Shown: piece after piece, positions 20,883 through 30,676 of the stretch
How positions within the stretch are numbered: the first letter of the stretch is position 1
How the letters are laid out: the number at the start of each line of letters is the position of its first letter
Source: Phytomonas francai
Taxonomy: Eukaryota > Euglenozoa > Kinetoplastea > Trypanosomatida > Trypanosomatidae
Assembly (NCBI GenBank): GCA_001766655.1
Contig: MJCC01000002.1
Coordinates: 141,234 to 205,233 of the forward strand
Length of the DNA: 64,000 nt
Direction of reading: 5' to 3'
The notes under the pieces: model-generated
What the model was told of the DNA's origin: nothing
Databases searched by the model: none
Seen by the model: only the letters and a program-made list of their open reading frames with translations
Translations under genes and position numbers: made by a program

Positions 20883-21439
20883 ATCCTAACAGTAGGTTGA
20901 AGATTGATAGGGAAAAAATACATTCATTTTTTTTATAGTATTTTTTTCGAAGGAATTCTTCACGCGGCTAACTTTTCAAAAATTAAAGCATAGCTAATCA
21001 AAAACCTATACATCTCTTCCCCTCAGTCCTAACCTTAGACCATATGCGGTGTGCAAACTGTCTCGATAAGAAAATAAACCTAGATATTAGCCCTAACCGA
21101 AAATATAAGTATTTACATAGCACGTGTATACATATTCACAACCTTAGACACAGCATTAGCCAATCACCCTTTCTCCTACCGAATCTATTCTCCCTGCGTA
21201 TAATCTCAGTTTCTGTTCCCTCTTTCGCCTATATAATTTTGAATATGGATTATCGTTCCTCACCTTATCCTCTTCTTTACTCTCCCCTCCCCCCCCCCTC
21301 TCACACTCACTCACTTTCGATAATATGATGGAAGTGCTTTTATTTTCCCGCGACCCGCTTCTTCCCCCCTCCCCCCCCTTAATGGGTACGTATTCTTATG
21401 CATTGATGGACTATGAGATAGGGGGAGAGGACGGGCCTT

Positions 21440-23227
21440 CTAGAAATTGTACAAGTCCTCCTCGGTAAGCTGCGTGGCCATGCTCTGCGAGACGATCTGC
21501 TGCATGATCCTGGCCCCCGTGTCGGCGTCCGGCACGAGCGCGCCCGCCTCCAGCGCCCGCCCCGTCATCGGGCAGACCGAGCCGTTCTCGCCCAGCCAAC
21601 GCAGAATCGCGTCGCGCTCGAAGGTGTGGCCGTAGGGCGACTTCACCGGGTTCTTCATGAGCTCGCCGGTGAGGGCGCAGCGGAAGACGGCCTCCACGTC
21701 GGCCGCCGCCCCTTTCCCCGGGGGGGGCGGCCCCCCCTCCACGACGAGCCTCTCCCCCTCTCCCCCCCCCATCGGCGTCGCCTTCCCGGACTGGCGGAGC
21801 CGCAGCGGGCCGAGGCCCTCCGGCAGCTGCGGGATCGGCAGGCTCACGGCCGCCGGCTGCGGTCGCCGCAGGAGCTCGTCGAAGACGCTGCGGATTCTAT
21901 TGTAGGTCGCGTTCTCCGTCTCGTGCGACCACTCCAAGTTGTTTTCCAGAAATTGCCTGTGCCAGGCCTCCGTGATCGCCGGCCCGCAACGCGCGACCCC
22001 GTTCTTGAGGAAGAGCTCCAGCGCGAGCACCAGCTGTGCGCTGCGCAGCTCCGGCGCGAGGGTTTCCTCCGGAAAGGCGTACCGGTCTAGGGAGTTGATA
22101 TTGCACAGGAAGTGGAAGACGCTGGTGTAAAGCGCCATCAAAATCCACGACAGCCGCGCATCCCGGAGCTGCGATTCGATCGGTAGCGTGAAAATGACGT
22201 TGAGGAAGGCGCAGGAGCCCCGGAGTTGGACCGCGTATTCGTGGAGACGGTACGTCGCGAAGACGAAGAATCTAAACGTTAAAAGAAGGGCCTTGAGCAA
22301 ATCTGCAGAGACAGCAAAAGGCACCTCGATGAGCTGTTTTTGCAGGGTATTTACCAGTGATTGCGTGTGCATCACGACCGTCTCTTGCAGAAAGTTCGTT
22401 TGGGTCAGTACATGCCTCCGCCATCTCATCGAGTCTTTGGAACTGAACTTGAAGATGTTCATAATGGAGCGCATCATGTCGCTAACACCACGCCGTACCA
22501 CCGCCGGCGCCATATCCTTCGCGCGCATAGGCGCTTCTAAAACATTGTTCATCACTTGCACTGCATGGAGACGGAGCATATGACTGAGGATAAAGTTTAT
22601 CTTTTCCGTAAAATTCACGCACGAATTTTCCTTGATTTCCTCGCCCGGAGTGAAGAAGGTTTGTGGGAGCGTGAATCCGTAGATGCATGTAATGCAGTTG
22701 CACCGCAGATCGAACTCGTAGGGCGGCTCTTTCAGCAAGATCGCCAGGAGGAGTTGGATGGCGAACTGCGTATGGCCTTCCGTGAACTCGTGGACAGCCG
22801 CCGCTTTTAAGTTGTAGTCAGTGCACCGCATCAGCAGCACTAGCACGTGCTCCGACATCCTACCCAGCTCCGATTCAAACGGCATTTTGCTCTCATCCGC
22901 AATGGAGGTCTCGAAGACGCTTGTGAGCTTATCCAACGACGCGAAAACAGCTCCTCGGACGGGTGCGTAGAGGGCGAAATTGTTAAGCAAAATACAAAAT
23001 TTGGTCTTACAATGCAGAGAAACTTGATTCTGGTTGTTGTTATTAAGGTAGCGGGTAACAATAATATCAGAGATATTCCTTACCGCTGCAAAAGACATCG
23101 CCGCGTCGAAATTGAAATATTTCCTCACCTTGGTGATATCACTGTTCTCAATCCATTGCCGTAGCGTCTCCTCATCCACGGGTAATCCTGCCCGTAGCAC
23201 TCGGTCCAGCTCCACTATGTCAGCCAT
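21440..23227 (-). CDS. U-box protein, probable E3 ubiquitin ligase
   Basis: The product has 595 residues and a TAG stop. The C-terminal 81 residues form a U-box: FRCALTGELMKNPVKSPYGH, then TFERDAILRWLGENGSVCPM and TGRAL. The fold holds E2 enzymes without zinc. The N-terminal 430 residues are Leu-rich and all-helical (FCILLNNFALYAPVRGAVFA, VLVLLMRCTDYNLKAAAVHE), with a scaffold-like composition that may form helical repeats. A Pro/Gly-rich linker at about residues 455-510 has strongly GC-biased codons. The N-terminal part does not match a family I can name, so the substrate is unknown. E3 function is inferred from the U-box alone. Confidence 0.8.
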   Translation of the reverse strand: MADIVELDRVLRAGLPVDEETLRQWIENSDITKVRKYFNFDAAMSFAAVRNISDIIVTRYLNNNNQNQVSLHCKTKFCILLNNFALYAPVRGAVFASLDKLTSVFETSIADESKMPFESELGRMSEHVLVLLMRCTDYNLKAAAVHEFTEGHTQFAIQLLLAILLKEPPYEFDLRCNCITCIYGFTLPQTFFTPGEEIKENSCVNFTEKINFILSHMLRLHAVQVMNNVLEAPMRAKDMAPAVVRRGVSDMMRSIMNIFKFSSKDSMRWRRHVLTQTNFLQETVVMHTQSLVNTLQKQLIEVPFAVSADLLKALLLTFRFFVFATYRLHEYAVQLRGSCAFLNVIFTLPIESQLRDARLSWILMALYTSVFHFLCNINSLDRYAFPEETLAPELRSAQLVLALELFLKNGVARCGPAITEAWHRQFLENNLEWSHETENATYNRIRSVFDELLRRPQPAAVSLPIPQLPEGLGPLRLRQSGKATPMGGGEGERLVVEGGPPPPGKGAAADVEAVFRCALTGELMKNPVKSPYGHTFERDAILRWLGENGSVCPMTGRALEAGALVPDADTGARIMQQIVSQSMATQLTEEDLYNF

Positions 23228-23675
23228 TACAGATCAAAAATGTTTGCAATAGGAGAAAAGCAACAACAGAAACGGGTGATCTAATTTTAGACTCCCTTAC
23301 CCCCTCCCCAAAGGAAAAAAACTCCTCCTTGAGAAAATAAAATGGAACTTTTTGTTTTTGATGTAACTAGGTTTACGACAAAAGGGGACAGGTAATAGTC
23401 TGTGCGTTTTCAAATTGAAAAGAACATATTAGCTTAAAATGAGGATACTAACAAACTCAGCAAAGCTCCGCGATGCAAACGAAACCCGTCTAAATAACCC
23501 AGTAGTCACAGTACTCAAATGACCATCTTGGGAATACTTTTCATTGACTCCTTTTGAGTACCAACGATGTCCTTCAGTAATAACAAAAGGTACCACCAAA
23601 CGCAAATAACACAGAGAGAGAGGGGGAGGGGGGAATGAAAATATCATACGCTTAAGGATAATCAGGCGAAAGTCA
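23228..23675. other. Intergenic spacer
   Basis: AT-rich spacer with a GA-rich run near 23611-23636, which is CT-rich on the minus strand. No gene is recognised. Confidence 0.45.
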
Positions 23676-26600
23676 TTAAATTCTTTCCATAGATCCTGTA
23701 GCACTACTGCATAAGGGTAACCCACTTTGAGGTACAAGAAGCAATGGCTTCTGAATCTGTTTAACATAATTTTTCCATTGGACTAGCACTCGGTAGCAGA
23801 TTCTGCGCTCCAGATGCCTAGCCAGAATCAAATACTTCACGATAGGAGGCGGCAGAGCAGGGTTTGGAGGCGTACATTCCGATTTATATACTCCTATGCG
23901 GTTGACGGCGTCACCAGAGACCGCCACTGTATGCTCCAATTGTTTTGTCCTGAATATTTTCATTAAGTGTCGGGCTGCTATAGCTGTTCGTTTCCCAAAC
24001 GCTTCTAGCACTGTACCGCCTTGGAGTTCACCTGTCTTTCCCTCAGCGCGAGCGCGCAAATCCGCTCGTTGGTTCTCAAGACCGAACTGCATAGCGAATG
24101 AGGAAAGGTGAACGTGGGCATTCCTCTCATCGCAGAGCGCCCCATGTCGTAGCTTGTGAAGCTGCCGAGAGCAAGGAAGCACCTGCAGCCCCTTCTTCTT
24201 CCTTTCAAACCCATTTCCGACATGAGCCTCCGTGTCCTTGTGCATATCCTGATCTACACTCATGTTGCTGGTTAGGGCGTGAAGCCGCGCTGGAGTAGCC
24301 CCGCCCTTGAGCAAGCTGGATTCGTGCACCACCAGCACTAAGTTCGCATTCTGTGAAAGAAGACTACCACTCAATCCTTTCAAAAACTGCTCTGTGATGG
24401 GCACGTTATCCTGAACATACACTAAGAAAGTGATCCGGCGCTGGATGAGGTTGGCCTGCGCACAGGTGTGTGTGATCAACGTCCGCTCCATCTGCTCACG
24501 GCCTAACGGAAAGGTCCGAATCAACGTACGGAGCAAAAACCACGCGTTTCTGAGCGATACTCGCCGAATACGCTCCGCAACCTGCGCCTCAAGATACGTC
24601 ACCGGCATCACTCGCGGTAGATCAATGTAGAAGGGAAACACCACAGAGGACGACATCTTTTTCACAACAGCCATCGCGCACGCGTACTCCTCGGCCGATC
24701 GCACCTCAGCCTTTAGCGTGGGATCGCTCCCAATAGGCACAATCGTCATCGGGCGCCACTGATCTGGCGAGCCCAGAAAGAGATAGGAGGCCGAGGAAAG
24801 AATCTTATCCGAGGATAACAGCGATAGCGATCCTCTCAGCGTACGATCGGGCTTAAACGAATCCGCATACTCCAATGTAAGATCCTCGGCGGCCTCTTCG
24901 CACCACGGGTCCGGCTTCCCCATCGCAACCTCATCCCAGGGAGCGAACTCCTGAAAAAGTTTATTAGCAACCAGCTGCGATTCGACATCGAGACCGACAA
25001 TATTGAGCACTATAAGGCTCACCAACACCAGCCACGTCAAGAGAGACCAGTAGGAGGACAGGATATAGGAAAACGGAAGATTCAGCAGGCATCGCTGCTT
25101 CACCATGACGCTCTCTTTTAGGGAAAGCTTATGGGTTTGCGTGTTGAGAAAACGCCACATGTTCAGCGTCGTCGCGATCCGCGAACGCGTCGTCGAGATC
25201 GGCAGCTGAAGATCAATGGCGGCATTCAGAACGTAGGTATAACGCGGATTCCCGCCGGGCGATTCCGCAAGGACCTCCCGCAACACCATCACGCTCGCCC
25301 ACGGGGAAAGAACGAGGGGTAAGGAATTCACAAGAAAGCGAAGCTCAGCTGGAATCACCTCAGCGGCATCGTCGTTTACACTCTCGCCCGCGCATTCAGT
25401 GGGTGGTTTCGCCTTCTTTTTACCCCGTGCCTCCTTTTCGCAGTTTCGTCCGCGTTCACGCATTGTTTTCTCATTGACAGTGACGTTCATCAAAAGGAAA
25501 ATTTTGCGCCGATATTCGTCCTGAATATTCGGAACTGGCACGTTCTGGTTGACAAAGTCAAACATCTCGGAGCTCACCACGATGGGTTGCCCCGTGTTGT
25601 TCGAACGCACCTCCACGAGGTTCTTAACGAGCTTCTCGAGAAAGAGCAGAAAACGATGGCGGACACTGGCGGAAACCTCCAAGACCCGTTGCTTTGGCGT
25701 GGTATTATCTTTGCCATGTTTACTGGCGTCGCCAGAGGTCTCTTCGCTTCGATCAAGCTGCTCTTCTTCGGTTGCAGAAGACGGCGATGAAGAACCGGTG
25801 GCCTCACGGTGGGGGTCCTGGGCCCAAGTGGTAGTCAGCCCTGTCTGAGGCCTACCCGCCACTTTGGCAATTGCCCGCATCTGTTCCTGCACCTGCCGCC
25901 GCAGACTACGCTGATCACGCGTAAGCGCCCGGACGATCTCCTTCAGCGAGCGATATGTGGCCACACACAAGGCCCAGGGGCTACCATCCATGACATTCAG
26001 CTCCTCCATCTGTTCGCGGATCCCCCTGTCAAGGAAGTTGGCGCCAATCACTGCCTCGTTCCCATCCTTTGGGAACAGGCTCGTACCGAGCATCGAGAGC
26101 CACTTCATGTCATCCTGAGTGAACGAGGTAGGGTCGTGTCGCAGACGATGCTCAAGCGAAATAATCACCTCCTGCATCACTGTATTCAAAAAGTCCTCCT
26201 TTTCGCAGTGATCCAACAGAGGCAGGAGCACCTCCACCACTGTCCGAAGATTGAGATTTGAATCGCTGAGCAGAGCGGTCTTTTCGAGTAGATGAAGGGC
26301 ATCCGCCGGTGAGTGCTCGGCGATGCGCCTGAAATGCCTGCAACACGCATCGCTGTTAGGCATTTCCCTCAGCAGCCAGAGAGTAACGCCGAAGAGATGA
26401 GGACTGGTAATCGGAATATCGCACTGAGCCGCCGCCAACTCCACGCGGCTCAAAAAATACCCCATAATGCTCAACAGAGTGCTTTGATAGATATCGCCCA
26501 CATTCACATCAGAACTCGTCTCATGCGCCGTGGGTCGATGTATGGAAAGAGAGGGATCGCTCCCGGTTGTCGTTTGCCGATTACCACTCTGAATCAACCT

Positions 26601-27878
26601 CTCAGTAAGTTTCTCTTTGGAGGCGGATATCTGAGAGGCTATGTTGAGCAAAGAAAATACCACTTCACTATTTTCTTCCGCGTTATTCAGTGCCGACAGC
26701 ACGGGGCTGCTGTCACACTCTATCCCACTATGCTTCCCCATGTACTTGAGGAGAAATAGGACTACCAAAATACGCCCTAGATCATCGCTTTTGGAGGCGC
26801 AATCGCGGGCGTCTGTCGCCGCGGCCTCCGCCTGGTTTGGGTGCACTCTTTCCAGGAAGTCCGCCAGAGCCTCCTTGCGCACCCGCGAGTCCGCGGCGCC
26901 GAAGATCCCGAGGGCCGCCAGGTCGCACAACGTCATCTCTGTAAACCGATCCCGCATGCGCCGGTAGGCCTGTGCCACGTCGAGGGCCGAGGGACAGCAG
27001 CTCGGCCGCAGCCCCCCCCCCTTCTCCGACGACGACGCGACGTGCCAGAGCACGAGGAGCCCGCGGAGGGTCGGCGCGCGCGCGTAACACGCGCCAAGGT
27101 CGTCCATCTCCTCCCAGAGCCACCGCACGCGGTTCTCCTCGTCCGCGCTCAGGAGGGTGTGCGCGAGCCAGACGGGCGCGTCCTCGCGCGCGAGCCCGGC
27201 GCGGGAGGCCGCGCCCTGCACGAGCGCCCGGCGGTCCGCGCAGAGCGAGACGACCCGGGCCTCCGCGGCGAGGACGGGGCTGACGAGCGCCGCGTAGGCC
27301 GGCGCGCCGACGACGCCGCGCAGGATGGCCTCGGTGCCGCTGAGCTTGAGCGCGAGCACGAAGGTGTCCCGGACCTGCTCCTCCTCCCGGCCCCCCCCGT
27401 GCCCCTCGTGGGCCCCGCGGACAAAGGGGTAGAAGAGGGCCGCGCAGGTGCCCCAGGAAGGGGGCGCACCCCCCGCGCCCCGCTTGCCGTCGCCGCTCGG
27501 GAAGCCAGGGCGTGCGCCCGGCGAATGATCCTCGGGAGCGAGCGGGCGGGCACCACCTTCCCCAGCCCCGGACGACTTCCCCCAAGAGAGGGAAAACGGC
27601 GGGCGCACAACATCCCCAAGGTTGTCCGTCCGCGCGGTTTGCGTGTTCCGTTGCTGGGCGCGGTCCTCCGACATTTTTAACCGTGGCTCGAACGCAGTCC
27701 CCCCATGCAGGGATGGTAAAAGAGCAGGGGGCGGGGTAAAGCGAATCGCAAAGTCGAAATCATACCGATGGATTTCACGAACGAGGACAACAACTTCGGA
27801 TGTAGGGACTTGAGGAAACTGTGCGGGGAGAATGAGGCCACCTACAAATTTTCTTAAAAAAGACACCCGAAATGACAT
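23676..27878 (-). CDS. Very large unrecognised protein with a membrane segment
   Basis: This frame of 1400 residues ends in TAA. The first ATG is at 27878; a second candidate start is the ATG at 27674 (MSEDRAQQRN), which would remove 68 residues. Residues 70-330 are Gly/Ala/Arg-rich with extremely GC-rich codons. The middle is helical and Leu-rich. A single clear membrane helix lies near residues 936-960 (SLLTWLVLVSLIVLNIVGLD), shortly before an acidic segment. The C-terminal 300 residues contain an alpha/beta-looking stretch (RRITFLVYVQDNVP, NANLVLVVHESSLL) that could be a Rossmann-like core, but no P-loop or other catalytic motif is visible. Function unknown. Codon periodicity and length make it a certain gene. 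Confidence 0.8.
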   Translation of the reverse strand: MSFRVSFLRKFVGGLILPAQFPQVPTSEVVVLVREIHRYDFDFAIRFTPPPALLPSLHGGTAFEPRLKMSEDRAQQRNTQTARTDNLGDVVRPPFSLSWGKSSGAGEGGARPLAPEDHSPGARPGFPSGDGKRGAGGAPPSWGTCAALFYPFVRGAHEGHGGGREEEQVRDTFVLALKLSGTEAILRGVVGAPAYAALVSPVLAAEARVVSLCADRRALVQGAASRAGLAREDAPVWLAHTLLSADEENRVRWLWEEMDDLGACYARAPTLRGLLVLWHVASSSEKGGGLRPSCCPSALDVAQAYRRMRDRFTEMTLCDLAALGIFGAADSRVRKEALADFLERVHPNQAEAAATDARDCASKSDDLGRILVVLFLLKYMGKHSGIECDSSPVLSALNNAEENSEVVFSLLNIASQISASKEKLTERLIQSGNRQTTTGSDPSLSIHRPTAHETSSDVNVGDIYQSTLLSIMGYFLSRVELAAAQCDIPITSPHLFGVTLWLLREMPNSDACCRHFRRIAEHSPADALHLLEKTALLSDSNLNLRTVVEVLLPLLDHCEKEDFLNTVMQEVIISLEHRLRHDPTSFTQDDMKWLSMLGTSLFPKDGNEAVIGANFLDRGIREQMEELNVMDGSPWALCVATYRSLKEIVRALTRDQRSLRRQVQEQMRAIAKVAGRPQTGLTTTWAQDPHREATGSSSPSSATEEEQLDRSEETSGDASKHGKDNTTPKQRVLEVSASVRHRFLLFLEKLVKNLVEVRSNNTGQPIVVSSEMFDFVNQNVPVPNIQDEYRRKIFLLMNVTVNEKTMRERGRNCEKEARGKKKAKPPTECAGESVNDDAAEVIPAELRFLVNSLPLVLSPWASVMVLREVLAESPGGNPRYTYVLNAAIDLQLPISTTRSRIATTLNMWRFLNTQTHKLSLKESVMVKQRCLLNLPFSYILSSYWSLLTWLVLVSLIVLNIVGLDVESQLVANKLFQEFAPWDEVAMGKPDPWCEEAAEDLTLEYADSFKPDRTLRGSLSLLSSDKILSSASYLFLGSPDQWRPMTIVPIGSDPTLKAEVRSAEEYACAMAVVKKMSSSVVFPFYIDLPRVMPVTYLEAQVAERIRRVSLRNAWFLLRTLIRTFPLGREQMERTLITHTCAQANLIQRRITFLVYVQDNVPITEQFLKGLSGSLLSQNANLVLVVHESSLLKGGATPARLHALTSNMSVDQDMHKDTEAHVGNGFERKKKGLQVLPCSRQLHKLRHGALCDERNAHVHLSSFAMQFGLENQRADLRARAEGKTGELQGGTVLEAFGKRTAIAARHLMKIFRTKQLEHTVAVSGDAVNRIGVYKSECTPPNPALPPPIVKYLILARHLERRICYRVLVQWKNYVKQIQKPLLLVPQSGLPLCSSATGSMERI

Positions 27879-28568
27879 GGATATAATTAATGTTGAAAGA
27901 AAAAAGATGTTTCACTCTTTATGTATCATAAAGTTTAAGTCTCAATAAGGATAAAAAAAAAACAAAAAAACTAAAGATACCTGAATTAGTGCTGGTGATA
28001 AACTGGAGTTAGGCATAAACGCCTTTCTCTGGGACACGAGAAAATAGAAAGTAAATGAAAGCGCAGGCGTACGTCCAACGAATCTATACGTTGTGCTTGT
28101 GTATTTGCGTGTATTTGTATGTCTAAGTGCTACAAATGATTTAAAAAATCTAATGTTCTTTTGGTTTGTACAGCTTAATTCTGATAAAAGTCATGGGTAA
28201 ACCTTGGGAATGCATTGTATTAGATTGTTCATTTAGACAGTATCTTTGAGGGGTGTGAATTCCTATAGGAAATTCAGGAAAAGCAACACACTGAAATTGA
28301 ACTGTGTGTAGAGGTGGTGCGATATTAGTAGATATGTAAATAGATTTAATAATATGTTTTCTATTTAATGATTCAGTTTACAGTTTTACAAGACTAAAGG
28401 CCGAACGGTATTACCAAAAAGGCTACAATAATAGACCTAAAAGCCAAATTCCCACCGCTACAATTATTCCTTGTATGTTTCTCTATAGAAGGGCAACGCT
28501 GACGCAAACCATAAAAAATCTCAAGGAGAGTCACGGCGGCGTGAACACGGAGTCTTGATAAGCGCGAC
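27879..28568. other. Intergenic spacer
   Basis: AT-rich spacer of about 690 bases without recognisable genes. A short A-rich run lies near 27953-27969. Confidence 0.45.
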
Positions 28569-30143
28569 CTAACTCGCGGGTTTGGCCTTTCCAACCCCAA
28601 ACAGCCCAGCCGGCCGCTGTCCAAGCTGTCCAAATCCTGCAAAACCGCCCACCGGCTGCGATGTGTTGGTGCCGGTGTTCACGACGCTAAAGCCCCCTCC
28701 CACCTGAGCGGCCGCAGGGGAGGTGACGGCAGCCGTGGTGGAAACTGCATTCGCCGCTGGGAGCCCAGGTGCGATGCTGAGCGTCTCCTGGGAAGTAATA
28801 GGCGGCTTAAAGAGCACGTCCGCCTCGTACTGGCCGTACTGGCGGGTGAAGATGCCGCGGGCGGAGTCACTGCGCTTGTGCAGGTGATCAGCCCAAGTGG
28901 AAAGGTTCGTCAGACTGGTGAGTAGATTCATCAAGGAGGCGTTGATCTGGGGGACGATCGCGGACGGCTCTGCCGGACCTGCGCTCAGCACGGACGTCGC
29001 AGATGTTGAGGTCGTAGTCCCGTTAAGCGGTGAGAACGTCTGAGGGTAGAGCTGCGAGCAGTCAGACCGATCAGAGTAGCCGACAAGTGAAGCATGGCTA
29101 TAAGGAGGAGCCCTACCATCTCGATGTGAGAGATACGCATTTGGCGCGTAGCTACCCAGGCCTCGGTCTTGTTTTGCAGCGTCTGCAGCGCTGATCAGAT
29201 GATTAGAGGTTAAAGAGGGCATGACATCCATCCTGAGCTCTTCTATTTTGCCGCTTAGCGTTTTCATACTGTCTTGCAGTTCCTCAATAATCATAAGGAG
29301 TGGAGATTTCGCATTCGCATTGCGGTCAAAAGGATTCATGTCATTTAGGCTATTACTGGTGTTGTTGTTCTTGGCGTGGGTGAGGTTGCCGCTCGCCAAC
29401 AATGGTTCCCACACCCGATGCTGATATTCTCGGATGGTACTTTCAAATTGATCTAGATGCTGTGAAAAAGACTGCGCCTCTTTCTCATGGTGCTCACAAG
29501 CCACAGCGACTATTGGGACGGCGTGATTACCACCTTTTAGTTCTGCTAATTGACGAGATTGGTGTTGATAGCTTCCTAAATTCGTATCTTTTGTGCCGTT
29601 TGCAGCGTCCTTTGAAGTACTTGTGGGTTCAATGCCATTTAAGTAGTCTGTCACCGCCTTTATAGACTCCTCCTCGTTGTTGGCAAAAGCGTGCAACTCC
29701 ATAAGATGTTGCTGCAGAACGGGCGGCAGTGAGTCGAAAAGTGTGTGATCATTGATCTGTGAGAAATCAACAGCGCTTTGCCATGTTGTCCCATATCCCG
29801 GACCTTTGATGCCTTTGTAGGGAGGCAGCTCTTGACTCATGTTAGCACCCAATCCATTGGGGTTTAATCCAGTGGAAGCAGAGCCAAATCCGGTACTACT
29901 GGGAAACCCAGCACCTGAATACCCTGCACCAATGGGGTTGTTGCCAATGCCTGTGCCTGATGCAAAGGTGCCGCCCGGCTTCATGAACCCAGTGTTGAAC
30001 GCACCGAATCCAGTGTTCGGCATTGTTGTTGGGGGTGCTGCTGCAGCAGATACGGATGAAAAGCCGATTGCACCAGGCTTAAGGGTATTCTGCGTCCCTG
30101 CTTGATTCGGGGCAGCTGAAGTAGATGCAAAGGTAAATGACAT
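28569..30143 (-). CDS. FG-repeat nucleoporin, Nup62-complex (Nup58-like) type
   Basis: The product has 524 residues. The N-terminal 105 residues are low-complexity Gly/Ser/Thr/Pro with phenylalanine-glycine motifs (TGFGAF, TGFGSAS), and the C-terminus returns to FG/GLFG-type sequence (GGFAGFGQLG, GLFGVG). In between is a helical core (WQSAVDFSQINDHTLFDSLP, SFSQHLDQFESTIREYQHRV, IIEELQDSMKTLSGKIEEL) expected to form the coiled coils of the central channel. This FG-core-FG order is that of Nup58/45. FG domains form the selective barrier of the nuclear pore. Which of the Nup62-Nup58-Nup54 members it is cannot be settled by eye. The stop is TAG. Confidence 0.8.
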   Translation of the reverse strand: MSFTFASTSAAPNQAGTQNTLKPGAIGFSSVSAAAAPPTTMPNTGFGAFNTGFMKPGGTFASGTGIGNNPIGAGYSGAGFPSSTGFGSASTGLNPNGLGANMSQELPPYKGIKGPGYGTTWQSAVDFSQINDHTLFDSLPPVLQQHLMELHAFANNEEESIKAVTDYLNGIEPTSTSKDAANGTKDTNLGSYQHQSRQLAELKGGNHAVPIVAVACEHHEKEAQSFSQHLDQFESTIREYQHRVWEPLLASGNLTHAKNNNTSNSLNDMNPFDRNANAKSPLLMIIEELQDSMKTLSGKIEELRMDVMPSLTSNHLISAADAAKQDRGLGSYAPNAYLSHRDGRAPPYSHASLVGYSDRSDCSQLYPQTFSPLNGTTTSTSATSVLSAGPAEPSAIVPQINASLMNLLTSLTNLSTWADHLHKRSDSARGIFTRQYGQYEADVLFKPPITSQETLSIAPGLPAANAVSTTAAVTSPAAAQVGGGFSVVNTGTNTSQPVGGFAGFGQLGQRPAGLFGVGKAKPAS

Positions 30144-30676
30144 CCTGTTCTTTTGGTGTTGTGGTTTTTTTTGTGTGTGGGTATATTTGTTTATAACAGT
30201 TTAGTTAAGGAGAGCCGACGGAATATATAAAATGGAAGCCTATAAATAGGGCAACCGCTACTAACTTTTAAAATTCTGAATAAAGGAGGGAAGTAAGAAT
30301 ACTAAATGGTGATAAGCACACGCTACATGCGAATAAGAGTCCATTGGATTCGTTTTAATAAGTAATTCTTGACTTTTGTGTGTTGTAACCGAAAAATGTT
30401 TCTAAAGAAACCCAGAACGGCAATATCACAGATAAGCCGATATATAATTGAAGAGGAAAGCATATTAATTTTTTAAGTGAAAACAAACTCTATGTGAAAT
30501 CAAGACTTTTATCTGATTCCGGGTTCTATGGTATACTGTATATAGATGACAGCATGTGAATAAATAAATAAAATCATTGTAAGGGAATGTATTCCCCATG
30601 AGTGGGCAATATTATATGCAGGCCCTTGTTATTCTATCTCTTCTTCTTCTTCTTTCGTTTCTCTAAATTGTATGAC
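30144..30676. other. Intergenic spacer
   Basis: AT-rich spacer between the HYLS1-like gene and the nucleoporin. A T-rich/TTC-repeat run near 30640-30660 lies just beyond the stop codon of the HYLS1-like gene. Confidence 0.45.

Larger units (their letters stand above)
19711..21439. other. Long intergenic region with CA and TA microsatellites
   Basis: At 1.7 kb this is the longest spacer inside the minus-strand cluster. It holds a (CA)n tract, a (TA)n tract, and C-tracts near 21289-21298 and 21365-21379. Short plus-strand frames (for example 19806-20143 and 21044-21328) are not protein-like. No tRNA or snRNA with clear box sequences was recognised by eye. Confidence 0.5.

Noticed and set aside
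26841..27680. Long plus-strand and alternate minus-strand frames opposite the 1400-residue gene
   Set aside because: These are shadows of very GC-rich codons. Pro/Arg/Gly composition and conflict with the well-supported frame argue against them.
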